Below the pieces are notes generated by a model that saw only the letters and a program-made list of their open reading frames with translations, ran no database searches and was not told where the DNA came from. Positions 6,616 through 7,872 of a stretch of 7,872 nt of DNA are shown piece by piece. The translations under genes and the position numbers were made by a program. Numbering within the stretch: the stretch's first letter is position 1; every line of letters begins with the position of its first letter. Origin of the DNA: Clostridiales bacterium (GTDB taxonomy: Bacteria; Bacillota; Clostridia; Lachnospirales; Lachnospiraceae); the NCBI GenBank assembly GCA_019420405.1, contig JAHZHF010000035.1:8280-16151 (forward strand), in the 5' to 3' direction.

Positions 6616-6971
6616 TTCTTCCTCCTCTCCAGCAGACGGATCGTCAGCTTCACCGTCCATGCCGTCACCGCGAATGTAATCACCGTAGAAACAGCGCAGA
6701 TCACGACAAGCTGAACTGCCGCGCTCTTTAAAACGTCAAAATAGTTGATGATACTCACTCCCGCAGGCACAAAGAAAAAGGCCATATTTTCCATAAGAAA
6801 ATCCGCCTTCTCCTGGATGTGTCCGATTTTCAGAAATCCTGTCAGAAGACAGATCAGCAGAAGCACCATGCCGATCACACTGGCCGGGAAGGAGAAGGGA
6901 AGCACCTGTTCTACCACCTGGCTGATCCAGCAGACGGCAAACACAATCCCAATCTGACTGATAATTTTCAT
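6612..6971 (-). CDS. lrgA: LrgA/CidA-family holin-like membrane protein
   Basis: A small 119-residue membrane protein with about four hydrophobic segments and a basic C-terminus (ERRKK), typical of LrgA/CidA. The family core is visible as LPFSFPASVIGMVLLLICL around 24-42 and MAFFFVPAGVSIINY around 63-77. It is thought to act with LrgB in the cytoplasmic membrane, either as a holin-like modulator of cell lysis or as a pyruvate transport system. Sequence alone does not separate LrgA from CidA. The start at 6971 has AAAGGGG (6983-6989) with a rather long 11-nt spacing. The stop TGA shares two bases with the lrgB ATG. A hairpin in the predicted leader sits just upstream of the ribosome site. It is the first gene of the minus-strand run and is divergent from the DAHP synthase gene. 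Confidence 0.92.
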   Translation of the reverse strand: MKIISQIGIVFAVCWISQVVEQVLPFSFPASVIGMVLLLICLLTGFLKIGHIQEKADFLMENMAFFFVPAGVSIINYFDVLKSAAVQLVVICAVSTVITFAVTAWTVKLTIRLLERRKK

Positions 6972-6990
6972 AAATAAACTTTCCCCTTTC

Positions 6991-7017
6991 CCCGGAAAAC
7001 TGTTGACATTCTCCGGG
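6991..7017 (-). promoter_or_regulatory. Leader hairpin of lrgA / inverted repeat over the -35 of the opposite promoter
   Basis: In the minus-strand RNA, CCCGGAGAA pairs with TTTTCCGGG, nine pairs with one G-U and a 9-nt loop. The hairpin ends one base before the GAAAGGGG ribosome-site region of lrgA. As DNA, the dyad CCCGGA/TCCGGG brackets the plus-strand -35 box TTGACA at 7003-7008. It could be a protein operator acting on the DAHP synthase promoter, or an RNA element affecting lrgA translation. The structure is read directly; its role is inferred. Confidence 0.5.
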
Positions 7018-7031
7018 TGATGTTTTATGAT
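7003..7031 (+). promoter_or_regulatory. Promoter P1 for the DAHP synthase gene
   Basis: A perfect -35 box TTGACA (7003-7008), a 17-bp spacer and TATGAT (7026-7031, five of six matches to TATAAT). Transcription would start near 7038 and leave a leader of about 165 nt before the ATG at 7204. Consensus quality and spacing make this a convincing sigma-A promoter. Confidence 0.75.
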
Positions 7032-7056
7032 ACATATGTTTTCGCACTTTAAACAA
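7027..7056 (-). promoter_or_regulatory. Candidate lrgA promoter sharing its -10 with the opposing promoter
   Basis: On the minus strand TTGTTT (7051-7056) is followed by an 18-bp spacer and TATCAT (7027-7032). The -10 occupies almost the same bases as the plus-strand TATGAT, because TATGATA reads TATCATA on the other strand. The start would be near 7020, with a leader of about 50 nt containing the hairpin. The -35 is only moderate. An alternative is TTCACA with TTTAAA at 17-bp spacing slightly further upstream. Confidence 0.5.
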
Positions 7057-7063
7057 CTAAAAT

Positions 7064-7092
7064 TTTACAGTGTGAAGTTATATTGATATTAT
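7064..7092 (+). promoter_or_regulatory. Second candidate promoter P2 for the DAHP synthase gene (extended -10)
   Basis: TTTACA (7064-7069, one mismatch to TTGACA), a 17-bp spacer that ends in TGA (7084-7086, extended -10), and TATTAT (7087-7092, one mismatch to TATAAT). The start would be near 7099, leaving a leader of about 105 nt. A 10-bp palindrome TAAAATTTTA (7058-7067) overlaps its -35 and could be an operator, though AT-rich palindromes arise easily by chance. Confidence 0.55.
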
Positions 7093-7148
7093 ACAGCAGC
7101 TCAGCCATCAGGAATGACGGCCTGCTTTATGCCATCAGTTATTATACA
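7087..7148 (+). repeat. Mirrored pair of short direct repeats in the DAHP synthase leader
   Basis: TATTATACA occurs at 7087-7095 and 7140-7148, and GCCATCAG at 7104-7111 and 7131-7138, so the order is A-B...B-A with all copies in the same orientation. They lie in the untranslated leader between P2 and the coding start. No T-box motif, no run of aromatic codons and no U-tailed terminator is seen in this leader. Significance is uncertain. Confidence 0.35.
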
Positions 7149-7203
7149 TTTATCATGAATAAAACGCCAGTATATTTTGGCCGGACTAAAGGAGAATTTG
7201 AAA

Positions 7204-7872
7204 ATGATCATTGTATTAAAACCACACACTACAGAAGAAAACATCAAACGGGTTGAAACTCTTGTAAAGAACAGAGGACTTGACACCCACATTGTGCGGG
7301 GTACGGAGATGACCATTATCGGATGTATCGGGGATACAACCCTGATCGACCCGAGACTGTTCGAGGTTGACAGCAGCGTGGATAAGGTCATGCATGTACA
7401 GGAGCCCTACAAGCTGGCCAACCGCGCGTTCCACCCGGAAGATTCCATAATCGACGTATCCGAAGTCAAAATCGGCGGCGGCCATATGGGGCTGATCGCC
7501 GGCCCCTGCTCCGTCGAATCCTTCGAGCAGGTGCTGGAAATCGCAAAGGCAGCCAAAGCTTCCGGCGCGAACCTTTTAAGAGGCGGCGCGTTCAAACCGA
7601 GAACCAGCCCGTATTCCTTCCAGGGGCTCGGACTGGAGGGACTGGAAATCCTCTGCGCGGTGAAGGAGGAAACCGGACTGCCCATCGTAACCGAGCTGAT
7701 GTCCCCCCAGTACCTGGACGTCTTCAACGAAAAGGTTGACCTCATTCAGATCGGCGCCCGCAACATGCAGAATTTCGACCTGTTAAAGCAGCTCGGCCAG
7801 CTGGACCGCCCGATCCTGTTAAAACGCGGACTCAACGCGACCTACGAGGAGTGGATCATGTCCGCAGAGTAT
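7204..7872 (+). CDS. aroF: 3-deoxy-7-phosphoheptulonate (DAHP) synthase, type I-beta with N-terminal ACT-like domain, 3' end outside the window
   Basis: Condenses phosphoenolpyruvate and erythrose 4-phosphate to DAHP, the first step of the shikimate pathway to Phe, Tyr and Trp, in the cytosol. The first 223 codons are visible and the frame stays open to the edge; the family is about 340 residues, so roughly a third is missing. Residues 1-70 match the ferredoxin-like/ACT-like regulatory domain found in this subtype, which in Thermotoga-type enzymes mediates feedback inhibition by aromatic amino acids. The catalytic barrel begins near 95 with AGPCSVES (metal ligand C102), then RGGAFKPRTSPYSFQGLG at 126-143, EL at 164-165, IGARNMQN at 183-190 and LLKRG at 205-209. 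The other metal ligands (His, Glu, Asp) lie beyond the edge. AAAGGAG at 7188-7194 sets the start with 9-nt spacing. It is divergent from lrgAB with two candidate promoters. The exact symbol (aroF, aroG or aroA) is a naming choice. Confidence 0.94.
   Translation, partial: MIIVLKPHTTEENIKRVETLVKNRGLDTHIVRGTEMTIIGCIGDTTLIDPRLFEVDSSVDKVMHVQEPYKLANRAFHPEDSIIDVSEVKIGGGHMGLIAGPCSVESFEQVLEIAKAAKASGANLLRGGAFKPRTSPYSFQGLGLEGLEILCAVKEETGLPIVTELMSPQYLDVFNEKVDLIQIGARNMQNFDLLKQLGQLDRPILLKRGLNATYEEWIMSAEY

Noticed and set aside
6616..6660. Upstream extension of lrgB to an ATG at 6660
   Set aside because: The added acidic segment is the lrgA 3' end read in another frame. The ATG at 6615 has AGGAGG and an ATGA overlap.
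5881..7004. Shared AACAGTT core in the inverted repeat and in the lrgA leader (6998-7004), as a possible common regulator site
   Set aside because: A seven-base match is expected by chance at this scale. It does not form the paired, evenly spaced repeats expected of a LytTR-type site.
6736..7056. 106-codon minus-strand frame overlapping lrgA
   Set aside because: It is a shifted-frame shadow of lrgA extended into the promoter region. lrgA has the motifs and the ribosome binding site.
7114..7158. 14-codon frame in the DAHP synthase leader as an attenuator peptide
   Set aside because: It has one Phe and no Trp or Tyr codons, the only AGGA is too close to the ATG, and no terminator hairpin follows.
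7101..7745. Minus-strand frames opposite the DAHP synthase gene
   Set aside because: They are antisense to a gene with a clear catalytic signature, and they have no ribosome binding site or recognisable domain.

Overview
The window looks like chromosomal core DNA from a Gram-positive anaerobe of the class Clostridia, most likely a Lachnospiraceae-type gut bacterium. This is inferred from the gene order pyrH-frr-uppS-cdsA-dxr, strong AGGAGG-type ribosome binding sites, vegetative TTGACA/TATAAT-like promoters, balanced-to-GC-rich codon use and the styles of the proteins. Species cannot be fixed from sequence reading alone.

Layout. Eight complete genes and the first codons of a ninth lie on the minus strand, reading from about 6971 down to 1. 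One 3'-truncated gene lies on the plus strand from 7204 to the right edge. In minus-strand transcription order the genes are lrgA-lrgB (membrane pair, 4-nt ATGA overlap), a CLC-type chloride/proton exchanger with a C-terminal TrkA-C domain, pyrH (UMP kinase), frr (ribosome recycling factor), uppS (undecaprenyl diphosphate synthase), cdsA (CDP-diacylglycerol synthase), dxr (DXP reductoisomerase), and what appear to be the first four codons of rseP. Divergent to lrgA is a type I-beta DAHP synthase, the first enzyme of the shikimate pathway.

How the genes work together. The block from pyrH to dxr is the well-known growth and envelope cluster: UMP kinase feeds UTP/CTP pools, RRF recycles ribosomes, DXR starts MEP isoprenoid synthesis, UppS turns isoprenoid units into the lipid carrier for cell wall synthesis, and CdsA makes CDP-diacylglycerol for phospholipids. 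It appears to have its own strong extended -10 promoter buried in the last codons of the upstream CLC gene. lrgAB and the CLC gene form an upstream membrane-transport group (pyruvate/holin-like plus chloride/proton exchange).

The most notable non-coding features are: (1) a 232-bp divergent region between lrgA and the DAHP synthase where two opposing promoters share a symmetric -10 element TATGATA; (2) a perfect 13-bp-arm inverted repeat between lrgB and the CLC gene; (3) a terminator-like hairpin inside the frr-uppS gap, followed by a 30-codon frame coupled to uppS by an ATGA overlap; (4) a hairpin at the predicted 5' end of the lrgA transcript. I see no mobile element, CRISPR array, tRNA or rRNA, and no clearly novel protein system. 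The interest lies in the regulatory architecture.
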